From Patiria pectinifera (Eukaryota > Echinodermata > Asteroidea > Valvatida > Asterinidae): a DNA stretch of 64,000 nucleotides. The notes below the pieces were generated by a model. It was not told where the DNA came from and did not search any database. It was given only the letters and a program-made list of their open reading frames with translations. Shown one piece after another: positions 62,500-64,000 of the stretch. Both the position numbers and the translations under genes were made by a program. Location of the stretch: contig CM057134.1 of NCBI GenBank assembly GCA_029964075.1, forward strand, positions 23,104,905 to 23,168,904, given 5' to 3'. The stretch's first letter is position 1; every line of letters begins with the position of its first letter.

Positions 62500-63434
62500 T
62501 GGTAATTCAAATGGTAGGTTAATAACTCACAGGATGTAGTGAAATAACTCATATGTCATGCCGTCTTCAGTGAATACACTAAAAGAAAAGTTGTTTCCTG
62601 GTCACAAATGTTCTTCGGCAAATTTAGCTATTGTTAAAACCCAGAATTCCATTGTTTTAATCATATATATATTTTTTGGCAGCATCAAGAATAAAATAAG
62701 ATTTGGTGGTTTGTAACTCTTGATATTTTTGCGATGATGGTTTTCACATTTGATGTCAGCTCTAACACAAAAGTTGGCAGTCCAAGTTGCCCAGGCAAAA
62801 TGTACTTGTTTTCATAACCAAAATTAGCATAATTGTGATTTGATCTAATGAAATGAGTCTTAAGGACAGTGGGGTACTTCCAAAATAAAAGGGGCCAAAG
62901 TGTGACCTCCCCCATCCCCCAACCTCCGTTCGGCCACTGACGAATGTTTTATTACTAGTAAAAAGGGGGCAAAAACTTTTTTATACCCGTTTTTTTTTCT
63001 CACATAAATTTATTGTTAGTTTCTTTTATTTTTATCTTCTTAAAATACATTAGACTCAATTTTGGGCACGCAAGAGTTACACAGGGAACTAAGGGTCATG
63101 GAGTTTTTGACGTTTCCTTTCATTTTAATGTTTTCTTCATTTCTTAATTTAAAAGTTTTGTTTTTGTCATTGTATTGGTAATATTTACACTTTTGTTTTG
63201 GTAACTGCTGTCTGGGTTAAGCACACTAACATCGTTCGTGTGAATGAATGTGCCGAATTGTGCTCCAGCTCCAAAAAGCTGTAGCACAACGTCTAACTAA
63301 TGTACTAACCACAAGTTATAAATTGATTGATATACCAGTAATTCAGTCTCTGAATGCTGACATTCGGCAGTAGCTGAGACGAATTCAGTGTGTATTGACC
63401 AATATTCTTGACCATGTACTCAAATAGGTTGACC
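62500..63434 (+). other. DCAF17 3' UTR and downstream flank
   Basis: AT-rich with no further coding exon. The transcript probably ends near 62700. Confidence 0.4.
62690..62695 (+). terminator. Candidate poly(A) signal of DCAF17
   Basis: A canonical AATAAA lies 191 bases after the stop codon. It is the first such hexamer seen in the 3' flank. No transcript evidence is available. Confidence 0.5.
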
Positions 63435-63783
63435 CAGTGGTGGTTCGGGGGGGGGGGCTTTATTTGTCTAGGCCTCCCCCCCCCAAAAAAAAAACTCCAT
63501 TAAAAAAATGCACTAGCAAAATGTAAGAATTTGACGTACATGGGAATGTTCTCCCCCTAAATGAGAAGGGTGCATTTGTACACTTTTAGTTAATAGAGTG
63601 TGCCTGATTGCAGGATTTCATCAGCGCTCCCCATTGAAAATATGGCACCATGTATTGATTTTTAGGGGCTTAAGTGTCCGGAGAAAATAACCTGTCTACA
63701 TTTCAGCACGCCTCCCAGAATAAAAATCTGGATCCAACTTGTTACCCCCCCCCCCTAAAATATTGGCTCTAGAACCGCGCCTG
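63435..63783. mobile_element. hAT-type MITE with 8-bp target duplication
   Basis: The perfect direct repeat ggttgacc at 63427-63434 and 63784-63791 flanks a 349-base element with ends cagtggtggttc and gaaccgcgcctg (9 of 12 inverted). It contains long G, C and A runs and no ORF. Confidence 0.85.
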
Positions 63784-64000
63784 GGTTGACCAAACTTTGA
63801 AATAAAATAAATCACTAAATTAATTTTACTAAAAAAATGTAAACTTCTTCTCAGACAAATTTGAACATGATAATTGGTGAATTGGAATGAAAAAAAAAAT
63901 GTTTTAAAGTGGCCTGGAAAACCTATATTAGGTGGGCAAACAAGGGGAATTATCTAAGGCTGTTAGGTCCTTTTTAAAAGGCAAATTATTTAAAAGTAGC

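Overview
This is eukaryotic genomic DNA, not bacterial. It is AT-rich and has phase-consistent spliced exons, long introns, non-LTR LINEs, DIRS-type tyrosine-recombinase retrotransposons, hAT, Harbinger and TTAA-type DNA elements, a tRNA-derived SINE and a minisatellite. The word acatgta recurs often. The mix suggests a marine invertebrate, possibly a deuterostome such as a hemichordate, echinoderm or cephalochordate. That placement is inference only.

One host gene spans almost the whole window on the + strand. Twelve coding exons between 955 and 62499 join in a single open frame of 526 complete codons that reads as DCAF17, a DDB1- and CUL4-associated factor. Every junction has GT/AG ends and matching phases. 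The first exons (about 85 residues in vertebrates) lie upstream of the window. The last exon ends in TAA at 62497-62499, with an AATAAA at 62690. Exons are only 73-229 bases, while introns reach 19.5 kb.

The introns are layered with mobile DNA. Intron 2 (3088-17508) holds a near full-length RTE-like LINE with a 15-bp target duplication (3752-7414), a four-deep nest (8775-14285: inverted-repeat element > LINE piece > Harbinger > TA-flanked element), and a long foldback element (15363-17467). Intron 3 holds an inverted-repeat element with seven TGACGTCA sites and a TTAA-flanked MITE. Intron 5 holds hairpin and TTAA elements. Intron 6 (26261-45800) holds a second copy of the TTAA MITE, one DIRS element inserted in another (28350-37000), a SINE, and a CR1-like LINE with a 15-bp target duplication (40391-44119). 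Intron 7 (45971-55204) holds three minus-strand LINE pieces and a 1.7-kb hAT foldback with an 8-bp target duplication. Intron 10 holds a 12-bp G/T-rich minisatellite duplicated together with its 410-bp flank.

All transposon genes seen are broken by stops, frameshifts, deletions or insertions, though some only lightly. The only apparently functional protein product is the DCAF17 homologue. No tRNA, rRNA or CRISPR feature was found.
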